From contig NZ_PPTT01000006.1 in NCBI RefSeq assembly GCF_003339815.1, positions 1-64,000 on the forward strand: a stretch of 64,000 nucleotides of DNA, given 5' to 3'. A program made the position numbers and the translations under genes. The stretch comes from Eggerthella sinensis (lineage in GTDB: Bacteria > Actinomycetota > Coriobacteriia > Coriobacteriales > Eggerthellaceae). Below are positions 55,392 through 64,000 of the stretch, one piece after another. Every line of letters begins with the position of its first letter. The stretch's first letter is position 1. The notes under the pieces were generated by a model. The model ran no database searches. It had not been told where the DNA came from and saw nothing but the letters and a program-made list of their open reading frames with translations.

Positions 55392-58300
55392 ATGCTCATC
55401 GACTCGCTCACGTTCACGCTGGAGAAATCGGGCTGCCTCGACGCGTTCTGGGGCAAGCTCGACGCGGGCGAAGACGGCACGCTCGGCGTGGCCTCGTCGG
55501 CCCGCCCCTTCCTCGTGGCGGCGCGCTTCGCCCACAAGCCGCAGCCGACGCTCGTCGTGGTGGCGGGCGAGGACGCGGCCGTGGCCTTCTCGCGCAGCCT
55601 CGCGGCCTACCTGGGCGACGAACGCGTCATGCGCTTCCCCGAGCGCAGCGACTTTCCCTTCGTGCCGAAGCCGAGCGACCCGGCGCAGGTGGCTCGCCGC
55701 ATGGAGGCCGTGCACGCGCTGGCGAGCGGGCGCAGCGTCGTGGTGGTGGCAAGCGCCCGCGCGCTGCTGCGCGCCCTGCCGCCCGTGGGTTCCGACGTGC
55801 ACGTTCCCGTGGCGCTCGAGGCGGGGCACGAGCTGGCGGACATGCCCGGCGCGCAGGCGGCGAGCGTCACCGAGTTCGAGGATCTGGCGTACGCGCTCGA
55901 GGAGCGCGGCTATCAGAACACCGGCGAGTTGGACGGCCCCGGCACCTTCGCGGTGCGCGGCGGCACGATCGACGTGTTCCCCGGCAACCTCGTGTACCCG
56001 GTGCGCCTCGACTTCTTCGGCGACGAGCTGGAGGAGATTCGCCGCATCGTGCCCACGACGGGACAGACCATCGCCGCGCTGCCGAGCGTGAGCATCTACC
56101 CCGTGGTGGAGTTCTCGTGCTCGAAGCGGGGGCTGGCCCGCGCGCGTCAGAAGCTCGAACGCCCTGCCGCGACGAACCCGGTGCTGCGCGACGTGCTGGA
56201 GAAGCTGGACGGCGGTCTGCGCTTCGACGGCTCCGACATGCTGCTGCCGTACCTGTACGCCGCCACGGCGACGCTCGGCGACTACGTGCGCCCCGGCGCG
56301 CTCACCGCGCTGATCGAGCCGCGCTCGCTGTTCGACGACATGAGCCACGCTTTCGACGACGTGGTGGGCCGCGCGAAGGGATCGAGCATCCCCGTGGACG
56401 GTCTGTACGAGCAGCCGGCGAACGTGAGCTTCGGCGAAGGCCAGCGTGCCACGTACGTGTCCATCATGCGCGTGGGCGGTCAGGTGGACGACGAGCTGCC
56501 CGTGAAGCGCGTCGAAGTGGCGGGGCATCCCGACAAGCTGTTCGGCCGTCTGCGCAGCCTCGTGGACACGGACTACACCGTGGTGTTCAGCGCGCCGAAC
56601 TTCCGCGCCCGCCAGGACATGAAGCTGGCCTTCGTAGACCACGGCCTGCCCATCCAAGAAGCGCTGGACGGGGGAGAGACGTATGGCGACAAAGGTGCGC
56701 TCACGGGCTCTACTCATGGCGCCGCGGAGGGGCTTGCCGGTGCGCACGCGCTCCCCGCGGCGCAAGGAGGGGGAACGCAAGTCGAACGCTCGCAAAGAGG
56801 GGGAACGCAGGTTGAACCCCCGCAAGAAGGGCGCGCGTCTCTCGCGGCGCAAGAAGGCGCTCCGTCGGCCGACGCTGCCCATGCGCTCGCGGTCGCGAAG
56901 CGGCAGCTTCGGCGGGGCGTGGTCAACGTCGTGGACGTCGACGTGCCGCTCGGCATGATCATCCCGAAGGCGAAGCTGGCCATCGTGAGCGTGTCGGACA
57001 CGCAGGGCGCGTCCTCGTCGCGGCCGAGCCGCCACATCGACATCACCGAGATCACCTTCCCCTACCAGCCGGGCGACTACGTGGTGCACGCCGCGCACGG
57101 CGTGGCCTACTTCAAGGAGCTCGTGCGGCGCGACGTGGACGGCACGGCGCGCGACTACCTGCTGCTCGAGTACTCCGAGGGCGACAAGCTGTACGTGCCG
57201 GTGGAGCAGCTCGACCGCGTGACGCGCTACGTGGGGCCCGAGGGCGCAAGCCCGCGCCTCACGCGCCTCAACACGGCCGACTGGTCGCGCGCGCTCGCGA
57301 AGGCGCGCAAGGCCACCAAGAAGCTCGCGTTCGACCTCGTGGACGTGTACGCGCGCCGCGCCTCGACGCAGGGCTACCGCTTCGGCCCCGACACCGTGGC
57401 GCAGCGCGAGATGGAAGAGGCCTTCCCCTATCAGGAAACGCCCGATCAGCTGGCCGCCATCGCCGACGTGAAGGCCGACATGCAGTCCGCGAAGCCCATG
57501 GACCGCCTCGTCTGCGGCGACGTGGGCTTCGGCAAAACCGAGGTGGCCCTGCGTGCCGCGTTCAAGGCGACGCAGGACTCCAAGCAGGTCATGGTGCTGT
57601 GCCCCACCACCATCCTCGCGCAGCAGCATTACACGAACTTCAAGGAGCGCTGCGAGCCCTTCGGCGTGAAGGTGGAAGTGCTCTCGCGCTTCCGCACGCC
57701 CGCGCAGCAGGCCGCCGCGCTCAAGGGCTTCCAGGAGGGCGACGTCGACGTGCTGGTGGGCACGCATCGCCTGCTCAGCCGCGACGTGAACCCGCACGAT
57801 CTGGGACTGGTCATCATCGACGAGGAGCAGCGGTTCGGCGTGGGCCACAAGGAGCAGATGAAGAACCTGCGCGAGTCCATCGACGTGCTCACGCTGTCGG
57901 CCACGCCCATCCCGCGCACCATGCAGATGTCGCTGTCGGGCGTGCGCGACATGAGCCTCATCCTCACCGCGCCCGACGAACGCCGTCCCGTCGAGGTGCA
58001 CGTGGGCGAGTGGGACCCCGACCTCGTGAGCGCCGCCATCCGCCGCGAGCTCGCGCGCGGGGGGCAGGTGTACTACGTGTCGAACCGCGTGCGCTCCATC
58101 GAGGAGGCCGTGCGCCGCGTGACGGCGGCCGCCGGCGAGGCGCGCGTGGGCGTGGCGCACGGGCAGATGTCGAAGGAGCAGCTCGAGCGCGTGATGGAGG
58201 ACTTCAGCGCCGGCGAGCTCGACGTGCTCGTGGCCACCACCATCATCGAGAGCGGCATCGACAACCCGCACACGAACACGCTCATCATCGAGGACTCGCA

Positions 58301-59066
58301 GCGCCTCGGCCTCGCGCAGATGTACCAGCTCAAGGGCCGCGTGGGTCGTTCGTCCACGCAGGCGTACGCCTTCTTCATGTTCCCCGAGAACATGGAGCTC
58401 ACCGAAGAGGCCGCCGCGCGCCTGACGGCCCTCAACGAGCACCAGGACCTCGGCAGCGGCATGCGCATCGCCATGCGCGACCTCGAGATCCGCGGCGCGG
58501 GCAGCCTGCTGGGCGCCGAGCAGTCGGGCAACATGAGCGCGGTGGGCTTCGACCTGTTCGCGCAGATGCTGAACCAGGCCGTGAGCGCCACGCGCGAAGG
58601 CGACCTCAAGGCGATGGACGCGCTGCCGCCCGCGCTCAGCGACATCACGGTGAACGTGCCGGGGCACACCTACCTGCCGGAAGAGTACGTGCCCGACGCC
58701 GACGAGCGCGTGCTGTGGTACCGCAAGATCGCGTCGGCCGCCACCGAGCAGGCCGTCGAGGACGTGCGCGCCGACTTGGCCGCCAAGCGCCCCGACATGC
58801 CGCAGGCGGCGAAGAACCTGCTGGAGAAGGCGCGCATCAAGGCCTACGCCAACGAGCACCACATCAAGACCGTGTCGGTGACGGGCGGCAAGCTCGTGGT
58901 GGAGCCCATCGACATCGCGCGCGACAAGATGACGGGCCTGCGCCGCTCGGGCGGCCGCTACCTGGCCGACAAGCGGAAGCTGTCGCTGCCCCTGCGCCAC
59001 TTCAAGCTGGACGAGGGCGACAACCTGCTGGGTCCCGTGGCGCAGTTCCTCGAGGAGCTGGCATGA
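55392..59066 (+). CDS. mfd: Transcription-repair coupling factor Mfd, with an in-frame repeat insertion
   Basis: A 1224-residue Mfd protein that removes stalled RNA polymerase and recruits UvrA. N-terminal UvrB-like domains (about 30-420) are followed by the RNA polymerase-interacting domain (YQPGDYVVHAAHGVAYFKEL, about 556-660), the RecG-like motor with Walker A GDVGFGKTEVALRA (about 709) and DEEQRFGVGHKEQ, and the C-terminal TRCF domain. Residues about 433-505 are a low-complexity Gly/Ala/Gln insert encoded by tandem 26-base repeats (56762-56787 and 56792-56817). It is located between the N-terminal and polymerase-binding parts, so it probably lengthens a linker. GAGGACT precedes the ATG at 55392. 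Confidence 0.93.
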   Translation: MLIDSLTFTLEKSGCLDAFWGKLDAGEDGTLGVASSARPFLVAARFAHKPQPTLVVVAGEDAAVAFSRSLAAYLGDERVMRFPERSDFPFVPKPSDPAQVARRMEAVHALASGRSVVVVASARALLRALPPVGSDVHVPVALEAGHELADMPGAQAASVTEFEDLAYALEERGYQNTGELDGPGTFAVRGGTIDVFPGNLVYPVRLDFFGDELEEIRRIVPTTGQTIAALPSVSIYPVVEFSCSKRGLARARQKLERPAATNPVLRDVLEKLDGGLRFDGSDMLLPYLYAATATLGDYVRPGALTALIEPRSLFDDMSHAFDDVVGRAKGSSIPVDGLYEQPANVSFGEGQRATYVSIMRVGGQVDDELPVKRVEVAGHPDKLFGRLRSLVDTDYTVVFSAPNFRARQDMKLAFVDHGLPIQEALDGGETYGDKGALTGSTHGAAEGLAGAHALPAAQGGGTQVERSQRGGTQVEPPQEGRASLAAQEGAPSADAAHALAVAKRQLRRGVVNVVDVDVPLGMIIPKAKLAIVSVSDTQGASSSRPSRHIDITEITFPYQPGDYVVHAAHGVAYFKELVRRDVDGTARDYLLLEYSEGDKLYVPVEQLDRVTRYVGPEGASPRLTRLNTADWSRALAKARKATKKLAFDLVDVYARRASTQGYRFGPDTVAQREMEEAFPYQETPDQLAAIADVKADMQSAKPMDRLVCGDVGFGKTEVALRAAFKATQDSKQVMVLCPTTILAQQHYTNFKERCEPFGVKVEVLSRFRTPAQQAAALKGFQEGDVDVLVGTHRLLSRDVNPHDLGLVIIDEEQRFGVGHKEQMKNLRESIDVLTLSATPIPRTMQMSLSGVRDMSLILTAPDERRPVEVHVGEWDPDLVSAAIRRELARGGQVYYVSNRVRSIEEAVRRVTAAAGEARVGVAHGQMSKEQLERVMEDFSAGELDVLVATTIIESGIDNPHTNTLIIEDSQRLGLAQMYQLKGRVGRSSTQAYAFFMFPENMELTEEAAARLTALNEHQDLGSGMRIAMRDLEIRGAGSLLGAEQSGNMSAVGFDLFAQMLNQAVSATREGDLKAMDALPPALSDITVNVPGHTYLPEEYVPDADERVLWYRKIASAATEQAVEDVRADLAAKRPDMPQAAKNLLEKARIKAYANEHHIKTVSVTGGKLVVEPIDIARDKMTGLRRSGGRYLADKRKLSLPLRHFKLDEGDNLLGPVAQFLEELA

Positions 59067-60049
59067 GGGAGCGCATAGCCGAGGGGGCGTCCGTGTTCCG
59101 GCGCCGCCATACGAAGGGCGTGCTCTGCGCGCTCGTGGGCGCGGCCCTCTGGGGCTTCTCGGGCGCGTGCGCTCAGTTCCTGCTGGCTAACTACGACATC
59201 ACGCCCTCGTTCATCACCGCCGTGCGCATGCTGGGCGCCGGCGCGCTGTTCCTCGCGGTGCTCGTCGTGCGCAACCGCGCCCAGCTGCGCGCCATGCTGG
59301 GCGACCGGCGCACGGTGGGCCAGCTCGCCGTCTTCGGCGGCGTGGGGCTGTTCCTGTGCCAGATCACCTACACCATCGTCATCGGGTACACGAACGCCGG
59401 CACGGCCACCGTGCTGCAGACCACCGGCATCGCGTTCGTCATGCTTGCCACGTGCCTGTTCATGCGGCGGTTGCCGCGCATGCGCGAGATCGTCGGGCTC
59501 GTCGCTGCGGTGGCGGCCACGTGGCTCATCGCCACACAGGGCGACCCGAGCGCGCTGTCGCTGCCCCTCGTGGGTTTGATCTGGGGTATCGCGAACGGGT
59601 TATCGGTGGCGTTCTACATCATGTACCCAAAGAAGCTGTTCGCGCGCTGGGGCAGCTTCGCGGTGACGGGCCTCGGCATGCTCGCCGGCGGCGTCGTGGC
59701 CACGGCGGTCTACTTCGGCGGCGCCGCGTTCGGGCAGCCGCTCGCGTTGCCGGCGCTCGACGCGGCGGGGCTGCTCGTGTTCGCGGCGTTCATCGTGATC
59801 GGCACGTTCGCCGCGTTCGCGCTGTACCTGCACGGCGTGTCGGTGGTGGGCTCGGTGCAGGGCAGCCTGCTCGGGGCCGTCGAACCCGTCAGCGCCACGG
59901 TGTTCTCGGCGCTGTGGCTGGCCACGGCGTTCACGGGCGCCGACCTCGCGGGCTGCGCCCTCATGATAGCCATGGTGTTCCTCGTCACCACCGAAGACCC
60001 CGCCGCCTCGCAGGAAGCGGTTGAGGAAGACTACTCCGAGTGCGTGTAG
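59063..60049 (+). CDS. EamA/DMT-family transporter
   Basis: A 328-residue protein with ten membrane helices in two EamA repeats: GVLCALVGAALWGFSGACAQFLL starts the first and LVGLIWGIANGLSVAFYIMYPKKL the second. GAVEPVSATVFSALWLATAF is the usual end motif. It overlaps the mfd stop by four bases. Substrate unknown; members of the family export amino acids or metabolites. Confidence 0.9.
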   Translation: MRERIAEGASVFRRRHTKGVLCALVGAALWGFSGACAQFLLANYDITPSFITAVRMLGAGALFLAVLVVRNRAQLRAMLGDRRTVGQLAVFGGVGLFLCQITYTIVIGYTNAGTATVLQTTGIAFVMLATCLFMRRLPRMREIVGLVAAVAATWLIATQGDPSALSLPLVGLIWGIANGLSVAFYIMYPKKLFARWGSFAVTGLGMLAGGVVATAVYFGGAAFGQPLALPALDAAGLLVFAAFIVIGTFAAFALYLHGVSVVGSVQGSLLGAVEPVSATVFSALWLATAFTGADLAGCALMIAMVFLVTTEDPAASQEAVEEDYSECV

Positions 60050-60660
60050 TGGGCGCGGTATAGCACGTAGGTCGCAACGATGCTGACCGCGGCCGCGACC
60101 AGGAGTATGGCAACCATGGCGGGCATGACGAGGTCTGTCGGGAGCACGACTCCGCCGATCAGCGTGAGCGCGCCTGCGACGATCATCGCGCGTCCGCCGA
60201 AGCGTTGCGCCTTGCGCCACACTTCGGCGTTGCTGAGGCTCCAGGGCGTGCGCAGTCCGAAGGAGTCGTTCCGATCCGATTTCGGCATAACGTTTCCGCA
60301 GGCGATGAACGCGATGCCGGCGACGAGCGCGCTGCCTCGGCTCACACGCTTCTCGGCGTGATGCAGCGCCCTTCCCCTGTTGCGCCGGCGATGCGGCTAT
60401 TGGACGTGAGCGGCTTTCGGCCGGCGCAAGGAGGGGACGTTACATTCGTCGCTCCGCTTCGCGGTGAAGGCGAGGCCCAGGCCGAACACGAGCGCGAGCG
60501 CGGGGAACCACAGGTGCTCGTACTTGCTGCCGATGCGGTTCGCGTCGCCGTTGTTTCCGAAGTGCACAGGAACCTGGTCGGGCATCAGCAAGAGGAAAGC
60601 CGCATCCATGATGACGTTGAGCGCGACCAGGAGATACACGACCCGATAGATGGTTTTCAT
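60031..60660 (-). pseudogene. Decayed sdpI-like immunity/signal gene with an in-frame amber stop
   Basis: One reading frame runs from the ATG at 60660 to 60031 but is broken by TAG at 60397-60399. The first part (87 residues) is a DUF1648 domain with VVYLLVALNVIMDAAFLLLMPDQVPVHFG and helix LWFPALALVFGLGLAFTA. The second part, beginning about 60345, is the SdpI C-terminal domain (IAFIACGNVMPKSDRNDSFGLRTPWSLSNAEVWRK) plus two helices. The segment between (RRPKAAHVQ, stop, PHRRRNRGR) is basic and lacks the usual middle helices, so a deletion as well as the stop is likely. It overlaps the sdpR-like gene by four bases. Two independent short proteins are possible but less likely. It also overlaps the EamA end by 19 bases. 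Confidence 0.7.
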
Positions 60661-60926
60661 AGGTTCTGCTCCTTCAGGTTGGCAATCCATAGCAGCGTCT
60701 CTTCGAGCACGGAGGCTTTCAACTCGTAGTAGATGAATCGTCCCTCGGGGTAGTCGCGCACGAGGCCCGCGTTCTTCAGCACCGATAGGTGCCGCGAGAT
60801 CGCGGGGGCTGAGATGTCGAACAGCTCGGCGATCTCGCCTGCCGCCATGCGCTCGTGCTTGAGGTGCTCCAAAACCTCCCGTCGAACGGGATCGGACAAA
60901 GCCTTGAGTGTTTCCTGGATGCCCAT
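60657..60926 (-). CDS. ArsR-family regulator, SdpR-like
   Basis: An 89-residue winged-helix regulator: LKALSDPVRREVLEHLKHERMAAGEIAELFDISAPAISRHLSVLKNAGLVRDYPEGRFIYYEL. It lacks the metal-binding cysteines of classical ArsR and matches SdpR-type autorepressors, which pair with sdpI genes. GGAGG lies upstream of the ATG at 60926. An ATTTAACC-tttc-GGTTAAAT repeat (60954-60973) lies just before it. Confidence 0.87.
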   Translation of the reverse strand: MGIQETLKALSDPVRREVLEHLKHERMAAGEIAELFDISAPAISRHLSVLKNAGLVRDYPEGRFIYYELKASVLEETLLWIANLKEQNL

Positions 60927-60953
60927 GACGCGCGCGTCGTCCTCCGCCACAAC

Positions 60954-60973
60954 ATTTAACCTTTCGGTTAAAT
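60954..60973. promoter_or_regulatory. Operator of the sdpR-like gene
   Basis: ATTTAACC (60954-60961) and GGTTAAAT (60966-60973) are exact reverse complements around four bases, upstream of the ArsR-family gene and within an AT-rich patch. It is a probable autorepression site. Confidence 0.65.
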
Positions 60974-61092
60974 ATAGCAGATCGGATCGGAGAAGGCAAT
61001 CGGAGCGGTTTGTGCTATCGTGACGGGAGCAAGGGCCGAGGGCTCGGCGTGCAAGGCGAAGGTGCGATGGTTCGAGACGAAGGGATGATCCG

Positions 61093-62187
61093 ATGGGCGC
61101 GTTTCTCACGTTGGAGGAGTTGGCGACTGAGGAGGCGGGCCGCATCGCGCGGGAGCGCGGGCAGGCGGCGGCTGGCAAGCTGAGGGTGTTCGACCTGCAC
61201 TGCGACACGCTCGACCGCATCGCGTTTTCGGGCGATCCGTCCGTGCCGGGCGGCTTCGCCGAGCACGATGCGGCCGTGCCGCGCCATCGCATGGCCACGC
61301 TCGCCGACAACGACGCGCATATCTCGCTCGCGCGCACCGAAGGGTTCGCGTGGTGCCAGTGCTTCGCGGCGTTCATTCCCGACGAGGTGCACGGCGAGGC
61401 GGCATGGGGCCTGTTCGAACGCGTGCGCGGCGTGCTCGCGCGCGAGCTCGACCGCTGCGGCGACAAGCTGGCCTTGGCGCGCACGTGCACCGAGATAGAC
61501 GCGATCCACGCCGCGGGCAAGACGGCGGCGCTGTTCACCGTGGAGGGCGCGTCGTTTCTCGAAGACGACGAGCGGGCCGAGACCCGGCTCGATGCGCTGG
61601 CCGATGCGGGCGTGCGCATGCTGACCCTCACGTGGAACGGCCCGAACGCGCTGGGCAGCGGCAACGACACGCGCCACGGCCTGACCGGGTTCGGCCGCGC
61701 GATGGTGGGGGAGCTCGAGCGGCGCGGCATCGTGGTGGACGTGTCGCACCTCAACGACGCGGGGTTCAAGGACGTGTGCGACGTGGCCGACCGGCCGTTC
61801 GCCGCCTCGCACTCCAACGCGCGCGCCGTGTGCGGGCACCCGCGCAATCTCGCCGACTGGCAGCTGCGCGAGTTGGCCGACCGCGGCGGCATCGCGGGCC
61901 TCAACTTCTGCGTGCAGTTTTTGAGCGATGCCCATGCCGACCCGACCCGCGATGACGTGCTGCGCCATGTCGACCACGTCCTCGAGACGGCGGGCGAGCA
62001 CGTGCTCGCGCTCGGCAGCGATTACGACGGCTGCGACGTGCCCAGCTGGCTGAACCCGTGCAGCAGCATCGGCGCCCTCCACGAGCTGCTGGCACGCGAG
62101 TTCGGCCGTCCGATTGCCGACAAGGTGTTCTTCGAGAACGCGCACGGCTTCTTCTCCCGGATGGAGGATGCCGCGCCGCGCTCGTGA
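61093..62187 (+). CDS. Membrane dipeptidase-type (M19) peptidase
   Basis: A 364-residue metal-dependent dipeptidase of the renal dipeptidase family. All zinc ligands are visible: the H-x-D in FDLHCDTLDRI, Glu in FTVEGASF, His in VVDVSHLNDAGF, His in AASHSNARAV, and the catalytic Asp in LGSDYDGCDVP. No signal peptide, so it acts in the cytoplasm. AAGGGA lies 8 bases before the ATG. It is monocistronic by context. Confidence 0.92.
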   Translation: MGAFLTLEELATEEAGRIARERGQAAAGKLRVFDLHCDTLDRIAFSGDPSVPGGFAEHDAAVPRHRMATLADNDAHISLARTEGFAWCQCFAAFIPDEVHGEAAWGLFERVRGVLARELDRCGDKLALARTCTEIDAIHAAGKTAALFTVEGASFLEDDERAETRLDALADAGVRMLTLTWNGPNALGSGNDTRHGLTGFGRAMVGELERRGIVVDVSHLNDAGFKDVCDVADRPFAASHSNARAVCGHPRNLADWQLRELADRGGIAGLNFCVQFLSDAHADPTRDDVLRHVDHVLETAGEHVLALGSDYDGCDVPSWLNPCSSIGALHELLAREFGRPIADKVFFENAHGFFSRMEDAAPRS

Positions 62188-62348
62188 CGGCTGCGGGCCC
62201 GTCAACCTCGACCCGCCGTCTGTGGACTTGCCGCGCAGGTGCGGGCGTCTCGGGGCGACGGCGCGCAGGTTCCCTATAATAGTGCTCAATTTGGATGCGC
62301 CGCTTCGGTGATGCGGCCGAGGTCGACGGAAAAGGGGGAGCGGGCAGC

Positions 62349-63839
62349 GTGAGGAACGGGGAGGCTTTCCAGCCGCGGTGCATCGCTTTGCTTGCCGCGC
62401 TGGAACTCTGCGCGTTGACGCTCGCCATGCTGGCGAGCCCTGCCGCGGGCCCGTACCCCTCGTACGCGGGCTTCGCCAACGCCCTGGCATCGGCGCTCGC
62501 CTTGGCCGCCCTGCTGCTCGTCGCGGCGAAGCGGCCGTCGTTGCTGCGCGCGGCCGCAACCCCGTGGCTGCTCCTCGCCTCGTTCGTCGTCGGCATCGCG
62601 CTCATCGGCTACGGCTGCGGCGAGCACTCGTCCGTGGCCGTGCTCGCGGGCTGGCTGCTCGTGTCGCTCGGCGCGGCGTGGCTCGTGGTGCTCGCGGGAT
62701 CGTGCCTCGCGCGCATGGATGGCTCGGCCTGCTTGCGCACGGTGTTCTCGTCGTTCGCCCTCGTCTTCGTCATCGCCGAGTTCGCCATGCCCTTCATGAG
62801 CGGGCTTCCCTACGCGCGCGCCGCGCTGCTCGGGTTCGCGCTCGTCACGTTCGGAGTCGCGTTCGCCCTCGGGCATGCGCGCGGGAGCGCGGCCCTCGAG
62901 GTGCTCTGCGCCGCCGTCGCGCAACCGGCCCCCGTCCGCCGCTCGTGGCGCGCCGGGACGCGCGCGGGCTCTCCCGTCCTGTTCGCGGTGATCTTCGCGC
63001 TCGGCATCGTGTCGGGCTATGCCACGTTCGCGGTGTTCGGCGAGCGCGGCGGCGCGGGCCTCAGCTACGCTGCGCTCTTCGCCGCGGTGCTCGTATGCGC
63101 GATCGCCTCACGCTTCTCGAAGAACCGCATCGACGTCGCGTTCCACTTCGGGCTGCTGCTCGTGCTGGCCGGGCTGCTCGTGGTGCCTTTCGTCGGACAG
63201 GCGGGCGTCGGCGCGGCTGTGGCGCTGTCCCATGTGTCGAACACCCTGCTCATGGCTGGTTCGGAATGCTTCGCCATCCTCGTGTGGGCGGTTCTCGCTC
63301 GGCGCGGCTTCCTCGATCCGTCGCGCGCGCTCGTTGCGTTGGCGGGCGGTCGTCTGGCGGCTGCGTTGGGCGCGCTCGTCGGGTTGATCGTGGGCTCGTC
63401 GGCCCGCTCGTTCTCGGCGGTGAACCCGGTCGTGCCCGACGCCATCGCCGTCGCCCTCGCGTTCATGCTCGTGGCGTACTGCCTCATCGGGCTGCGCAGC
63501 TTCAGCTTCGAGGAGTCCGTCGACGGCGTGTCGCCGGACGAGGCGGAAGGGGCGTCGCCGGTCCCGGCGGTAGCCGCCGCGCCGCCTACGGAGGTCGATC
63601 CTGCAGCCGCGGTGGAACGACGCTGCGAGCGTCTGGCGGCCCTGCGCGGGCTGACGGGCCGGGAAGAGGAGGTGCTCAAGCTGATGGCGCGCGGCCGCAG
63701 CGGCGCCTACATCGCCGAGCACCTGGTGATATCGCAGAACACGGTGAAGACCCACGTGAAGCACATCTACGCGAAGCTCGATGCGCACTCGCAGCAGGAT
63801 GTGGTCGACCTCGTGTTCGAGGCCGACACGTCGGTTTAG
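62349..63839 (+). CDS. LuxR-type regulator with a 12-helix membrane domain
   Basis: A 496-residue protein. About twelve N-terminal membrane helices (roughly 10-395) form an MFS-like sensor domain. A linker leads to the C-terminal LuxR HTH (LTGREEEVLKLMARGRSGAYIAEHLVISQNTVKTHVKHIYAKLDAHSQQDVVDLV). This fusion is characteristic of Eggerthellaceae, where many copies often sit beside respiratory enzymes. The GTG at 62349 follows GGGGGAG; the ATG at 62295 lacks a ribosome site. The ligand and targets are unknown. Its stop overlaps the convergent thioesterase gene. Confidence 0.88.
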   Translation: MRNGEAFQPRCIALLAALELCALTLAMLASPAAGPYPSYAGFANALASALALAALLLVAAKRPSLLRAAATPWLLLASFVVGIALIGYGCGEHSSVAVLAGWLLVSLGAAWLVVLAGSCLARMDGSACLRTVFSSFALVFVIAEFAMPFMSGLPYARAALLGFALVTFGVAFALGHARGSAALEVLCAAVAQPAPVRRSWRAGTRAGSPVLFAVIFALGIVSGYATFAVFGERGGAGLSYAALFAAVLVCAIASRFSKNRIDVAFHFGLLLVLAGLLVVPFVGQAGVGAAVALSHVSNTLLMAGSECFAILVWAVLARRGFLDPSRALVALAGGRLAAALGALVGLIVGSSARSFSAVNPVVPDAIAVALAFMLVAYCLIGLRSFSFEESVDGVSPDEAEGASPVPAVAAAPPTEVDPAAAVERRCERLAALRGLTGREEEVLKLMARGRSGAYIAEHLVISQNTVKTHVKHIYAKLDAHSQQDVVDLVFEADTSV

Positions 63840-64000
63840 CGGTAGCAGGTGGCGGTCATCTTCGCGATGGCCTTGCCCAGGTCGTCCTCGACGAGCACCG
63901 TGTAGAATCCCAGGTGGCGGCCCGGCTTGTCGCAGACGGCCGTGGCGGTGAGCTTCGCGCCCTTCGTGGAGCGGAAGAAGCTGATGGAGGAGTCCACCGA
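63836..64000 (-). CDS. PaaI-family hotdog thioesterase, C-terminal part (partial)
   Basis: The last 54 codons of a minus-strand gene are visible: SVDSSISFFRSTKGAKLTATAVCDKPGRHLGFYTVLVEDDLGKAIAKMTATCYR. The pattern of strands and the GRHLGFYTVLVEDD-x-GK-x-IA segment match PaaI/YbgC-type hotdog thioesterases. The start is beyond the window. Its stop (63836-63838) overlaps the LuxR gene end. Confidence 0.75.
   Translation of the reverse strand, partial: SVDSSISFFRSTKGAKLTATAVCDKPGRHLGFYTVLVEDDLGKAIAKMTATCYR

Noticed and set aside
60345-60660. Two independent small genes in place of one broken sdpI
   Set aside because: Both parts are in one frame with the order of SdpI domains, and the second would need an unsupported GTG start; a pseudogene explains both.
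1-64000. tRNA, rRNA, CRISPR, transposase and prophage genes
   Set aside because: None could be recognised on either strand; a tRNAscan or HMM search could still reveal a missed short RNA.

Overview
The window looks like the chromosome of a GC-rich actinobacterium of the Coriobacteriia, most likely Eggerthellaceae (Eggerthella/Gordonibacter type). The reasons are inference from content: strong GC third-position codon use, several Tat-exported bis-MGD molybdoenzymes each with its own ferredoxin and NrfD subunits, a LuxR regulator fused to a 12-helix membrane domain, an uptake-type [NiFe] hydrogenase of anaerobes, and regulatory genes typical of gut Coriobacteriia. No rRNA, tRNA, CRISPR array or insertion sequence was found. 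Two perfect parS sites (24073-24088 and 41751-41766) suggest the window lies fairly near the replication origin.

Layout. 1-123 is the tail of an ABC transporter. 250-4476 (cluster A) and 4788-9864 (cluster B, with a TorD-type chaperone) are tandem paralogous molybdoenzyme operons: Tat catalytic subunit, four-cluster ferredoxin, NrfD membrane subunit. 9855-10041 is a nested inverted repeat element. 10054-17491 holds a lipoprotein, a TRIC/UPF0126 membrane protein, rlmB, yacP, and an MMPL exporter coupled to a secreted coiled-coil protein, with a convergent TetR gene. 18292-21542 holds an XRE/DUF4097 pair and a PAS-GGDEF protein. 21701-24012 is an orphan NrfD protein coupled to a slipin and a GntR regulator. 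24386-30460 (cluster C) is a third molybdoenzyme operon that adds a small CX4CH cytochrome, a DUF4405 cytochrome b-like protein and a TorD chaperone with a low-complexity insertion. 31018-31599 is mntP behind a yybP-ykoY manganese riboswitch, followed by pheA on the minus strand. 32854-38334 is a [NiFe] hydrogenase locus (small, large and cytochrome b subunits, maturation protease). 38454-41037 holds two c-di-GMP proteins. 41305-50714 is a run of small regulatory and stress genes: DUF488, TetR-flavodoxin, an HTH-desulforedoxin fusion, an Fpg-like protein, CarD, a MarR/PPOX-ferredoxin/class M sirtuin operon, an iron-sulfur aldo-keto reductase and nth. 49851-54466 is a MarR-regulated heterodimeric ABC exporter. 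Then come a toxin-antitoxin pair, mfd with an in-frame repeat insertion, an EamA transporter, a decayed sdpI with its sdpR-like regulator, an M19 dipeptidase, the LuxR membrane regulator and the end of a PaaI thioesterase.

How the parts fit. The main theme is anaerobic respiration. Hydrogenase electrons can enter the quinone pool through its cytochrome b, and the three molybdoenzyme complexes can spend them on unidentified exported acceptors. Each molybdoenzyme operon has its own palindromic control region, and the three leaders share sequence. The second theme is sensing: many small regulators sit beside their own palindromic operators, several of which overlap recognisable -35/-10 promoters.
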